Part shown: in pieces, positions 47,475-56,451 of the stretch | Numbering within the stretch: position 1 is the stretch's first letter | Layout: every line of letters begins with the position of its first letter | Translations under genes and position numbers: made by a program | The notes under the pieces: generated by a model | The model's input: only the letters and a program-made list of their open reading frames with translations | Databases searched by the model: none | What the model was told of the DNA's origin: nothing | Assembly: GCF_011009015.1 (NCBI RefSeq) | Contig: NZ_CP048878.1 | Span: 3,688,354 to 3,752,353 of the forward strand | Direction: 5' to 3' | From: Spartinivicinus ruber | GTDB taxonomy: Bacteria > Pseudomonadota > Gammaproteobacteria > Pseudomonadales > Zooshikellaceae | Length of the DNA: 64,000 bases

Positions 47475-49337
47475 TTAAGCTGCCGTTGCCACAGCCACCT
47501 CAACACGATTACGGCCATTATCCTTAGCACGATATAATGCTTTGTCGACGGTTGGAATTAACTGATCTAAGTCGGTAATGATCGACTCATCAACAGTTAA
47601 AACCCCTACACTGACAGTTACCCAAGAACTGATGGGCGATGCGGCATGGGGTATTTGCAAATCACAAACTCGTTCCCGCAATTGGTTTGCTAACTCTAAT
47701 GCATCCTCAGGGCCTGTTGAAGGCAAAATGACAGCAAACTCTTCACCGCCATAACGCGCCGCTAAGTCAGTCTCTCGTTTGAAGATATCCTCTAATATAT
47801 GTGCGACCTGTTTTAAACAACGATCACCCGCATCATGCCCATAGAAGTCATTATATTTTTTAAAATAATCCACATCGCAAATAATTAGAGATAGTGGGCT
47901 TCGAGTGCGAGAAAAGCGGATATACTCCATTTTTAACGTCTGATCGAAATGACGGCGATTGCTCAAGCCTGTCAAACCATCCTGAATAGCAAGTCGCGTT
48001 AGTTTTTCATTCGCATCTCTCAACTTGATTTCCATATCTTTTCTGATTAATGCACTGACCACCATATCACCAAATAAACGCATCAATACAAAATCATCAA
48101 TCGTCCAGGTTTTAGTATTATTCGCAACGGCCTGGCCAAATATACCTCGTAAATGTTCTTGCATTCGCAATGGCACCATGGCAAATGATCCCACGCCAGC
48201 TCCCTCAAATAAATCTTTTTCTAAGTTAGCTTCACCGGTTAATAAGCTGATATCAGGAATTTGTGTGTTATGACCTAGCCGGGATTGCAACCAAGGATAT
48301 TCATCAATAAACATTACCTTGGGTAATGACTTGGTATGGGTAATTTCACTATTGCGCCACTCAAATGCTTTATAAAGATATTGACCATCCTCACTAATTA
48401 AATAAATATAACTATAATCTGACTCAAAAAACTGACCAATAATACTGAGAGCATGATCCACAGTTTGCTCGATAGCATCAATTTGTAAGCTAATAAATTT
48501 GGTTGATAACCGAGCCACTAGCTTTTCTGCTTGCTCCCGGCGTTGCAGTAATGCAGTACGGCTCTCAATCAAGTCTTCCAGGTGTTCTCGATAGTGGTTA
48601 AGTTCCTGTTCCGCTCGCTCTCGTTTAATCATGTCACTTTGTAGTGACATCCGCATATCATTGATTGCATTGACCACTTCATCAATTTCATCAGGCGGCG
48701 TGGAAGGCTGCTTTCCCACTAGCTTTAACTCTTTTGCTAAGTTATTCAGGCCAAGCTTTCTTGCATAGTGAGCCATTTGACTCAATGGTATTGCTACCAT
48801 TGATAAAATAATCAACACAATAAAAATAGAGACAATGAACGTCTTGCCCAGTTGGGTAAATAAAATAACCAGCGCTTTATCAAATAATCGGTTATAAACA
48901 TTTTCCAATGTGCCTTGAACAACCAGTTTCCCTACTTCCACCTTGCCTAAATGAACGTCATCATAAACCACCTTAAAACTGCGTTCGATTTGGTACACTT
49001 GATCCGTCGGCTCTCCCAGTTTAATCACTGTACCCAATTCATTATCCAATTCCACATGAACAATATCAGCAAACTGCAGAATACCATCTAGTTGACTATG
49101 AACCTGTGGCATATTCACATGCCACAAACCGACCGATAAACTAGGTAAATGACTATGTTGAATTTGTGAAAACTGCTCGTCTATAACACTTATATCTTTG
49201 GTGTAATCAAAATACAATTGAAGAGCTGTCGAAATTAACGCAAAAACAGAGCTACAGAGAATAATATAGCCCAATAAACGATAAGTTAAGGGATGGTCTT
49301 TGCGATGACTTAAGATAGGCGCCAGAGGGTTTTTCAT
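47475..49337 (-). CDS. Membrane-bound diguanylate cyclase (HAMP-GAF-GGDEF)
   Basis: A 620-residue inner-membrane sensor. There are transmembrane helices near 20-42 and 158-185 with a periplasmic sensor between. A HAMP linker and coiled coil follow (about 185-265), then a GAF-like domain (about 285-430) and a GGDEF domain (about 445-610). The active site is RYGGEEFAVILPSTG. RETD lies five residues before GGEEF, the I-site for product inhibition. It should make cyclic-di-GMP from two GTP. The signal is unknown. Confidence 0.9.
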   Translation of the reverse strand: MKNPLAPILSHRKDHPLTYRLLGYIILCSSVFALISTALQLYFDYTKDISVIDEQFSQIQHSHLPSLSVGLWHVNMPQVHSQLDGILQFADIVHVELDNELGTVIKLGEPTDQVYQIERSFKVVYDDVHLGKVEVGKLVVQGTLENVYNRLFDKALVILFTQLGKTFIVSIFIVLIILSMVAIPLSQMAHYARKLGLNNLAKELKLVGKQPSTPPDEIDEVVNAINDMRMSLQSDMIKRERAEQELNHYREHLEDLIESRTALLQRREQAEKLVARLSTKFISLQIDAIEQTVDHALSIIGQFFESDYSYIYLISEDGQYLYKAFEWRNSEITHTKSLPKVMFIDEYPWLQSRLGHNTQIPDISLLTGEANLEKDLFEGAGVGSFAMVPLRMQEHLRGIFGQAVANNTKTWTIDDFVLMRLFGDMVVSALIRKDMEIKLRDANEKLTRLAIQDGLTGLSNRRHFDQTLKMEYIRFSRTRSPLSLIICDVDYFKKYNDFYGHDAGDRCLKQVAHILEDIFKRETDLAARYGGEEFAVILPSTGPEDALELANQLRERVCDLQIPHAASPISSWVTVSVGVLTVDESIITDLDQLIPTVDKALYRAKDNGRNRVEVAVATAA

Positions 49338-49588
49338 CTTGTGATACTACATATTTCCCTCAGTCTTCAACAGACTGCCGTTACACTAGAACAAGTTACT
49401 TAATAACTGATATAGCTAAACCTGCTTACTTTATTCGCTCTACCTTATTTCTATAAAGCTAGTTAACTTCAATTTTAGCTTATCATTATCCTACTTTCTT
49501 TCATTATTATGCTAATTACCAGGCAAACCTAGCTGGAAATGCAAAAACACCATTGGTGAGTATCAGGTAAGTCATATTAAAACACTTA

Positions 49589-50500
49589 CTAATCAGCAAA
49601 ATGCATAAAGTGTTTTTCTTCTCCTGGCTGATAACGATACTTTCCCTCTTTGAAAGGGTTAATTTTAAGAAATGGATTTTCAATTCTAAATAAACGACGG
49701 TTACCCATATTAGCTTGACGTATCATCGATTGATGGTCTGGAAAGCTATAAAATAACTGATCAAATTCTCCTGATGCCATGATGATATTTAAGCCTTTAT
49801 TAATTCGATTATATAATGACTTATCACCTTTTCTAACAAAAAAATAATAAGGCGCATCATACTGTAGCATAATCGTTTTTTCTACCTGTAAGTGTTTATC
49901 AGCATGTTGCTTAACCTCTGTCCAGGGTTCACCCACGCCTCGTGGAAAGTAGTCTGCACGATTGAATTGAAGCATATCGAATATGCTTAAGTAATCTGGA
50001 CTTGTGACTACCTTAAAACCATTGGCAATTAAAATTTCAGTATCAGGCCAATCATGCCCTTGAATAGCCCTTAGCTTTTTTAACATAGCCAAACTTGGGA
50101 TACGAGAGTAAATTGACTGATCCCCTGATCGGATAATAAAAATGCGATGCCCCAACAAACCTTTTAACAGGGGAATCCGTATTGGCTGTAAGGTTTGTTC
50201 CCGCTTTTCAGAGGTCATGGTTGCAATAGTGCGAAATTTTATGCCCCGGCTAATTAAATCCATTACCCGATCCTGAGAGATTTTTCCTTGATAGCCTTTA
50301 ATTGTATAGTCGCCAAACTGTTTTTTGGTCACAGCCAAAACCAGGTCAAGTAATTGATAACGAAAGGTACCTTCCAATGACAATTCACCACTGTGAGGCC
50401 TAATCAGAAACACTTCTTTAGCAAATGCATGATTAACAGGCATTATTTTCAGTGTTATTAGCAATAACAAAATCAGTAATAAGCATTTATAGCACTGCAC
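49589..50500 (-). CDS. Periplasmic solute-binding-protein-like protein (orphan)
   Basis: A 303-residue protein with a signal peptide (CLLLILLLLITLKIMPVNHAFA). The fold is type 2 periplasmic binding protein: YRLxDLV-type helix early, GLLGHRIFIIRSGDQ and PYYFFVRKGDKSLYNRINKGL late. No permease or ATPase gene is adjacent, so it may serve as a sensor partner. The ligand is unknown. Confidence 0.65.
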   Translation of the reverse strand: MQCYKCLLLILLLLITLKIMPVNHAFAKEVFLIRPHSGELSLEGTFRYQLLDLVLAVTKKQFGDYTIKGYQGKISQDRVMDLISRGIKFRTIATMTSEKREQTLQPIRIPLLKGLLGHRIFIIRSGDQSIYSRIPSLAMLKKLRAIQGHDWPDTEILIANGFKVVTSPDYLSIFDMLQFNRADYFPRGVGEPWTEVKQHADKHLQVEKTIMLQYDAPYYFFVRKGDKSLYNRINKGLNIIMASGEFDQLFYSFPDHQSMIRQANMGNRRLFRIENPFLKINPFKEGKYRYQPGEEKHFMHFAD

Positions 50501-50800
50501 TGCTTAACCTTTACTGTGTGGTAATGTTATATTCTGATTATTTCACCATAAAGCAAAACTAAGTAAATGATAGATATAAAAACAAAAAACCCTCAACTAA
50601 GATGGTTAAATAAATAACAGCTATTAAATAAGAAGAAAACTAGTAGTGCTGCATGCGTAAAGTTGGGTAACTGTCTTCAAATCCATTTACTTTCTGACAA
50701 GGCACTTTTTTGCAGGCATAGTGGGCCTACGTCAAGAAAAAGTAACACAGCCAGAGGATAAATGGGGAAGAAGTTGTTACCTTATTTTGCGCATGGACCA
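50501..50800. other. Intergenic region, 300 bp, with a TAGTGCTGCAT motif
   Basis: Between two leftward genes. It holds a copy of TAGTGCTGCAT at 50644-50654, similar to intergenic sites near 21648, 27671 and 30074. The stretch 50700-50800 looks different in composition from its surroundings and may be a worn repeat, but I cannot match it to anything else here. Confidence 0.35.
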
Positions 50801-51508
50801 CTAAGCTTGTGGTGGGACTACTTGAATCTGTTGTGGCTTAATCATATCAGTATGGCCTTGAGACTTTTTACTGGTAATTTCACCATCATCAATGATGGTT
50901 GCCAGCCCAGTTTGGTTATCAACTTTTACAGAATAAACACCATTGCCCGTAGCTACGGTTATATAAGTTTGTCTGCTGCCACGGTTTATTGACACATTTT
51001 CATAGACTTGGCCATTTTCAATTTGTCCTTGCCAAACTTCCACACCATCCACCGTATTATGGGTTGACGTAATTTCAGCTTGAACGGCTTGATTCAAATG
51101 AGGTAATTCTAATATTAATGTTTTTCCCAGACTTAATTTTTCTAAAACACCAGGTTCCATTTGTACATGAGCAACGTGGATACCACCTTCCTCTATAATA
51201 GGATTGTCAGCATCAACGACCCATACCTGCTGAGGCTCTGGCTCAATAAGGGTATCCACCATTTCATCGGTGGGCAGTTTTAACGTGCTGGGATCCACTG
51301 CTGCAAACTCAGCGAGTGCATTTTTCTTAACTGCTTGGGTAATTTCTGCATCCTGTACAACAATCTGTTGTAAAGAAGGCACTGATTGTTCACTTTCCGT
51401 TATAAGCTGACTTGTCTTTGATCCAACAGTTGCTTCCTGTTTCATCATGAATACAGAACTAATGCCTATCGTTAATGCACCGATTCCTAAGATTATTGGC
51501 TTCAACAT
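50801..51508 (-). CDS. Membrane-anchored prodomain- or chaperone-like partner of the secreted metalloprotease
   Basis: A 235-residue protein with an N-terminal signal anchor (ILGIGALTIGISSVFMM) and no clear cleavage site. The first half is a Gln/Glu-rich stalk. The second half (about 110-210) has LILELPHLNQAVQAEIT, VEVWQGQIENGQ, YITVATGNGVYSVKVD and GLATIIDDG. This is the pattern of beta-rich propeptides found in front of metzincin proteases. It lies 106 bp downstream of the protease gene, so it may act in trans, as CpaB does for CpaA in Acinetobacter. The role is inferred. Confidence 0.6.
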   Translation of the reverse strand: MLKPIILGIGALTIGISSVFMMKQEATVGSKTSQLITESEQSVPSLQQIVVQDAEITQAVKKNALAEFAAVDPSTLKLPTDEMVDTLIEPEPQQVWVVDADNPIIEEGGIHVAHVQMEPGVLEKLSLGKTLILELPHLNQAVQAEITSTHNTVDGVEVWQGQIENGQVYENVSINRGSRQTYITVATGNGVYSVKVDNQTGLATIIDDGEITSKKSQGHTDMIKPQQIQVVPPQA

Positions 51509-51614
51509 GTTTTAAACCTCTTAACGGGCTTAACCTAAAGACTAGCCCGACTACTTCTATGTTTTGATGAACCACTCAAGGTAAGGACAGCGAGTCGCTG
51601 CCCTTGCGCTTTTT

Positions 51615-53633
51615 CTATCGTTTAATCTGAACATTATCGATAGCGAAGTTGACGCCCGCCTGTGGACCAAAAAGGAAGAGTTTTTGGTATTTCACTTTGC
51701 CTTTTGGTGAGACATTTATTGAACCGTTAAGTGTGTGCCATTGCCCTGCAGACACTGGCTGACGCTTAATTGTGACCCAGTGATGGCCACTGTCATCAAT
51801 ATAATAAAGTCTCATATCAGCATATTGTTGCCCTGCAGAAGTGTCTGTCACTTTAAAGTTGGCTGTAACCTGATAGCTTTGGTTATTATCTAATAAACCA
51901 CGCACATCATATACGGCGCCTGAGTACCAGTACTGACGATTCATTACCGCCAAACCGTAATAACCTTCCCTGGCTGAACGAGAAAGTGCTACTGTACTGC
52001 GAAACCCTTCATGCCAACTTTGTAAACCATTTTCAAAGTTACTGACTAACACCTGAGATGTTTTTCTTTTTGTCGTGGTTGGCTGCTCAGCCGCTTGCTT
52101 CACAACCGCTTCATCCAACATAAATGGCGTGCCACTATGAGGAATATACACAAATAAATAAGCTGAATCGACTCGTTGTAATGTTTTACTTGACTCAATA
52201 GTAAATTGCGCTTTTAGTTGAGTAAACTCCTGATCAGTAACAGACTGAGACTTTAACTCTATGTATCTCTGTCCTGGTACATAAAGTAATACTTTTGCAT
52301 CTGCTCGCGTATTTTCGCTGGTAGCCAATTTAACTTTAGCACTGAAGTCATAAGGTTTATTCAATTCTACACCGGTAATTTTGGTATAGGCACCTGCACC
52401 ATATTGACTATTATCTACTTTAAGTACTTGATCCTTACCACAGGATTTAGCAATAGAATCAATACTTAGCTGACTTGCATAACTAGCCCCCCAATGTTGG
52501 AGCTGGTCATTTGAAAACTCACCGTTCTTTATTAAGTTGCCTTCAACCTTAGTTTTTTGACAAGTTTTATTACTCACCACCGTAGTCGTTGTGACTTTGG
52601 TTTTTGTTGTATTGGTAGTGGTTGTATTCGTCGTTTGGATTGTTGTTTTTTTATTGCTAGTTGTTTCTGGCTTATTCGAAGTGGTCTGAGTTTTTTTGTT
52701 GTTAACATTTGACACTGGATGCGTTGTAGGCATGAACTCAGCTAATTGAGTCGCTAGACGATTTAGCGCTTGTGCCGCATCAGCACTACTTTCTTTATTT
52801 ACATCAACACCACACGCCAAGCCTTTACACTCATATATTCGAGGGTTAGAAAAATACTGTAACCGTGAATTCTGTGAAACCCCATAAGCATTTGGATAAG
52901 CCATGGTTGTAACGAACTGGCCATTTTCCCCATGACCTAATGCCCACTTAAAGATCTTACTATCAAGATTATTTTGAAACTGCTTATAATAATCAAGCTC
53001 TTCTGGGAACTCTTTTCCAGGGTTGTTTTTGAAAAATTTTTCTTTTGCTTCTATCGTCTTCTCTATTTTAAGTTTCGCCTCTTCAGCTTCTTGCACCCGA
53101 GAATGTTGTAATCCCATGTTATGACCTAACTCATGAGCATAAGAGCTTAGACACCTTATATCAACCAAATTATATGCCCATGATTTTGAGTTATTTTCTA
53201 ACTGACCTTCTACTCCATTATTTCGAGATACATACCCTAAACCACAAAACCCTGCTGCAGGCCCAATAAGGGAAACGAAATCAGCTCCATGATCTGCCCT
53301 TAACTTTGCAACATAATCATTATTTTTTAATTTTTTTAATAAAGGGCTGGTCAGATTGTCTGCAAAACCTTCTGCATCAGGTAAAACACTATGATGGACT
53401 AAACGTAATTCGATATTAATGTTACTATTTTCATAACTTTTATTCGCATAAGTTACAAACTGGCTTAACTTAGCAGCCATATCATTATGTTTCGCTATTT
53501 CTTTTGTATAAACAGCCATGACATCCAAAACAACAGGTCCATCAACGACCTCATTCGCTGTTACCGTGAGACTACCCATTGCAGAAATAGCCAATGCTAG
53601 TGGGCTAATTAAAGCTTTATTCAATAAACGCAT
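51615..53633 (-). CDS. Secreted reprolysin-like (metzincin) metalloprotease with carbohydrate-binding-type modules
   Basis: A 672-residue protein. Signal peptide (residues 1-26), then the catalytic domain starts at once (VLDVMAVYTKEIAKH), with no room for a prodomain. Zinc site SYAHELGHNMGLQH at about 164-177 matches HExxHxxGxxH. A linker rich in Thr and Asn (about 315-355) joins two C-terminal beta-sandwich modules of CBM4/9 type (NLIKNGEFSNDQLQHWGASY, then VSNFENGLQSWHEGF). It is probably exported by type II secretion. Substrates are unknown; peptidyl-Asp (M72) or related families are candidates. Confidence 0.82.
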   Translation of the reverse strand: MRLLNKALISPLALAISAMGSLTVTANEVVDGPVVLDVMAVYTKEIAKHNDMAAKLSQFVTYANKSYENSNINIELRLVHHSVLPDAEGFADNLTSPLLKKLKNNDYVAKLRADHGADFVSLIGPAAGFCGLGYVSRNNGVEGQLENNSKSWAYNLVDIRCLSSYAHELGHNMGLQHSRVQEAEEAKLKIEKTIEAKEKFFKNNPGKEFPEELDYYKQFQNNLDSKIFKWALGHGENGQFVTTMAYPNAYGVSQNSRLQYFSNPRIYECKGLACGVDVNKESSADAAQALNRLATQLAEFMPTTHPVSNVNNKKTQTTSNKPETTSNKKTTIQTTNTTTTNTTKTKVTTTTVVSNKTCQKTKVEGNLIKNGEFSNDQLQHWGASYASQLSIDSIAKSCGKDQVLKVDNSQYGAGAYTKITGVELNKPYDFSAKVKLATSENTRADAKVLLYVPGQRYIELKSQSVTDQEFTQLKAQFTIESSKTLQRVDSAYLFVYIPHSGTPFMLDEAVVKQAAEQPTTTKRKTSQVLVSNFENGLQSWHEGFRSTVALSRSAREGYYGLAVMNRQYWYSGAVYDVRGLLDNNQSYQVTANFKVTDTSAGQQYADMRLYYIDDSGHHWVTIKRQPVSAGQWHTLNGSINVSPKGKVKYQKLFLFGPQAGVNFAIDNVQIKR

Positions 53634-54460
53634 TCTATCCTCTCTAATTACACCAAAAATTGATATTGATGTGTTTGGTTGAGCTGTATATCAGGCGTCC
53701 TTGAACAGCTTGATTTCAGTATTTATCTGATACGGTAGGTTGTATTTTCCTTAGCTATCGACATCCTGCCAAATAGCTATTCAGTTAAGTGGTTTTCTGT
53801 GGGTTTACTTGTGAACTTCAGTGGTGAACTTTACATTAATCAAACACACGTTTACCTTGATCTGATTCACATATTATTTAGAAAACTAAACGTGAGTCCA
53901 TTATGAAATCAGATATAAGTCACATAATATAAGAGATTTGAATAGCTATAAATTCAGTTTTTTTATAATGCCAAATTTTCGTTATCTAGCTGTTCAGCCC
54001 TTATTACAGGAATAAAAAAAGCAAATAGTTTGACTATTAGTTGGGATAGACTTTGCCGATATTTAAAAACAGAAAAATATTTTTAACAAAGAGCAGGCAC
54101 CACAAGCTTCACCCTTCAGTCAAGGAAGAAAAAGTGAAATGTCTGAAAAATTTCTGGCTCAGTTTCACTTTTAATTAAAGCAAACCTTGAGTTGACCACT
54201 GGAATGAATAGTAGGAAGGTGTGGATAAAAGCTGACATAGTGCTTATTTTTCACTATTTGATTGCACTGGTTAGATACTACATAACGACCTATATGCAAG
54301 CCATTAGCATAGGTTTCTAAAAAAGCAGTGTATTTTTTTCAATTATGCAAAACTCATTGACAATAAATCATAATTTTTCTGGTATTAATGCACCTTTACC
54401 TTAAACCAGATATTTATTCAGCTGTTGCCAATAATCAGGAATTAGTTTTTCCATTGACTT
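53634..54460. other. Intergenic region, 827 bp
   Basis: AT-rich DNA upstream of the metalloprotease; its promoter must lie at the left end. I see no RNA gene or intact ORF with good signals. A 62-codon rightward ORF at 54388 overlaps the next small gene and looks like chance. Confidence 0.4.
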
Positions 54461-54679
54461 TCATTTTACAGCAAACCACTGTTCATGCAAAAAACAGGGA
54501 GCCACTTCATAATGGTAAATATCATATAGATCTTGTTGTTCAATTTGAGTCGTCTGTAATTCACCAGCAAGATTAGACAAAATTTGCTCTGACAGCCCTA
54601 CTTCAGCAAAAAGCTGTGCCAAAATCACCCAAGCATGCAAGCGATTACCATCTAATAAATATAACTCCAATTTATTCAT
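54461..54679 (-). CDS. Small hypothetical protein, DUF7079-like
   Basis: A 72-residue protein. The layout LHAWVILAQLFAEVGLSEQ, then an alpha-helical middle and IYHYEVAPCFLHEQW at the end, resembles my memory of DUF7079 proteins (W..L..LF ... EVAP). It is shorter than usual and the ribosome-binding site is weak, so it may be a decayed copy. No signal peptide. Confidence 0.45.
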   Translation of the reverse strand: MNKLELYLLDGNRLHAWVILAQLFAEVGLSEQILSNLAGELQTTQIEQQDLYDIYHYEVAPCFLHEQWFAVK

Positions 54680-54788
54680 TTCAACCGTATATTAAAACGT
54701 GTCCATATCATGTCCTAGTACCTATACTTGAACGAAAGACTTTACCTGTACCGCGGCTCATTTTAGGTTTAAGTTAAATGGGGATATG

Positions 54789-54957
54789 TAGCCAAGGCGA
54801 ATGCTTTTGTGGAGCTAAAGCCTGCGATAGCAGCACTAATTAAAATAAAAAGCACAAGCTGGGCCGTCAAGCGATGAGGCCCATAATTTCATATATTTAT
54901 AAATAATTGAGAAAAAAGCGACAACAACAAGTCCTAAAAATCATTCAAGAAGAGTAT
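54789..54957 (+). repeat. Diverged dispersed repeat, copy B
   Basis: Aligns with 24057-24237 in the same orientation, with matching blocks from TAGCCAAGGCGAATG to CCTAAAAATCATTCAAGAAG. It ends directly before the stop codon of the leftward CesT-like gene, so it forms that gene's 3' flank. Confidence 0.65.
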
Positions 54958-54959
54958 AT

Positions 54960-55415
54960 TTACACTTTTAAACCAAATGGCGCATTCACCTCATTTTGAT
55001 TAACCTCTAACGACTGCTGGCCACCTGTTTCAGCTGCTTGTGCATACTCCTCTACTTTATTGATGTATGCTTCCAGCGCTTGAAATAATTGAGCATCATC
55101 AGTATTACCTAGGTCGAGCTGAGTCCATAAAATAATATCGTTACTCAGTTCATCAATAGCCGTCATCATAGGCGGATATTGAACACTGAATAAATTACTG
55201 ATCAATAGCTGCTTTGCTTGTTGAAAATCTCCGTCCATTAACTTATCGACGCTACTAAAAAAGGTGATAATTTGGCTACTCTCTGTCATACCAATGTTAA
55301 TGGTGAGTTTATCATCAATGCTTAGACTCACTACAGGTTCATCTGGAAGTGTAACCTCCCCCATACCCAACATATTTAGCAAGGTTTTAATACGTAGCCT
55401 TACTTCAGCATTCAT
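54960..55415 (-). CDS. CesT-like (Tir chaperone family) type III secretion chaperone, orphan
   Basis: A 151-residue acidic protein with no signal peptide. The order is an N-terminal helix (RLRIKTLLNMLGMGEVTL), beta strands (PVVSLSIDDKLTINIGM), the helix QAKQLLISNLFSVQYPPMM, the strand IILWTQLDL and a C-terminal helix LFQALEAYINKVEEYAQ. This is the fold order and size of class I type III secretion chaperones. No type III gene lies nearby in the window. The call is from pattern only. Confidence 0.55.
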   Translation of the reverse strand: MNAEVRLRIKTLLNMLGMGEVTLPDEPVVSLSIDDKLTINIGMTESSQIITFFSSVDKLMDGDFQQAKQLLISNLFSVQYPPMMTAIDELSNDIILWTQLDLGNTDDAQLFQALEAYINKVEEYAQAAETGGQQSLEVNQNEVNAPFGLKV

Positions 55416-55679
55416 ATAACTTCCTCAGCGCTTAGCAGTCTGACTTCTTCGGTATTTGCTGGAATTTTAACATACTTTAACCAAAGTCATACTTTTTACC
55501 TGTCACCAGCGGCGGTTTTTTTTAAGGTTAATTAACCGACTCTAATGTGAGCTTTAAAAAAACTACTGTCGTTTTCTTAAAGAAGCTATCCATAATGCAA
55601 CTATGACCTATCCAACTGGCACCTGTTCAGCTTAAACTACCCTTTTGATAATTTTTTATACTCAACAGGTCACTAATAA

Positions 55680-56399
55680 ATGGATTATTGGCTTACCACA
55701 ACTTTTGCCTTTGTCATAATTTTAATTGGCTCTGTAGTACAAACTGCTATTGGTTTTGGTATGGCAGTGGTTGCAGCTCCGCTGTTATTTCTCATGAATC
55801 CTGATTATGTTCCAGGCCCTATCATTCTAGCTGCATTATTTAATTGCCTGGCAAATACTTATTATTTTCGTCATTCAATATCCCTGAAAGGGTTATCATC
55901 AGCCATGCTTGGGCGAATTCCAGGGTGCATTGCTGGTGGCGGCTTATTACTTGTCCTACCTCAAAGCTTGCTTGCAGGGTTTCTGGCAACTCTAATTGCT
56001 TTTGCTTTGATTGTTAGTCTAGCCAACTGGTCTATCCGGGCCACCCCCAAAACTCTATTTGTTGCAGGATTTGTTTCAGGGCTAACAGGTACTAGTACTT
56101 CCATTGGTGGCCCCCCTATGGCACTGGTCGTACAAAATGAAAGTGCTGACTTTATCCGAGCCAATTTAGCTAGTTTCTTTCTTTACAGCTGTATTACATC
56201 ATTAATTATTTTAGTCATAATGGGTAGCTTTCGTTGGCAGCAGTTAAAGCTTGGCTTACCACTGATACCAGCAACGTTACTTGGCAATTGGCTTGCCTAT
56301 CAAATACTCCATTTTATTAGCAAAACCCAAATACGTCGATTCACCCTATGCTTATGCTTTATTGCGACTATTACTCTATTATTGAAGGTATTTGCCTAA
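55680..56399 (+). CDS. TauE/SafE (TSUP) family permease
   Basis: A 239-residue membrane protein with about seven to eight helices. GSVVQTAIGFGMAVVAAPLLFL near residue 17 and GLTGTSTSIGGPPMALV near 134 are the duplicated TSUP motifs. The family moves sulfite, sulfonates or related anions; the substrate here is unknown. It is 52 bp before the MOSC-reductase gene, which may be cotranscribed. Confidence 0.87.
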   Translation: MDYWLTTTFAFVIILIGSVVQTAIGFGMAVVAAPLLFLMNPDYVPGPIILAALFNCLANTYYFRHSISLKGLSSAMLGRIPGCIAGGGLLLVLPQSLLAGFLATLIAFALIVSLANWSIRATPKTLFVAGFVSGLTGTSTSIGGPPMALVVQNESADFIRANLASFFLYSCITSLIILVIMGSFRWQQLKLGLPLIPATLLGNWLAYQILHFISKTQIRRFTLCLCFIATITLLLKVFA

Positions 56400-56451
56400 C
56401 CTGGTGGAATGAATTAAGGTAAACAGTCTGATTAGCGTAGAGTAATAATAG

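Noticed and set aside
50762-50992. Rightward 76-codon ORF
   Set aside because: It overlaps the partner gene of the metalloprotease on the other strand and has no family-like features.
54388-54576. Rightward 62-codon ORF
   Set aside because: No ribosome-binding site or recognisable protein features; overlaps the DUF7079-like gene.
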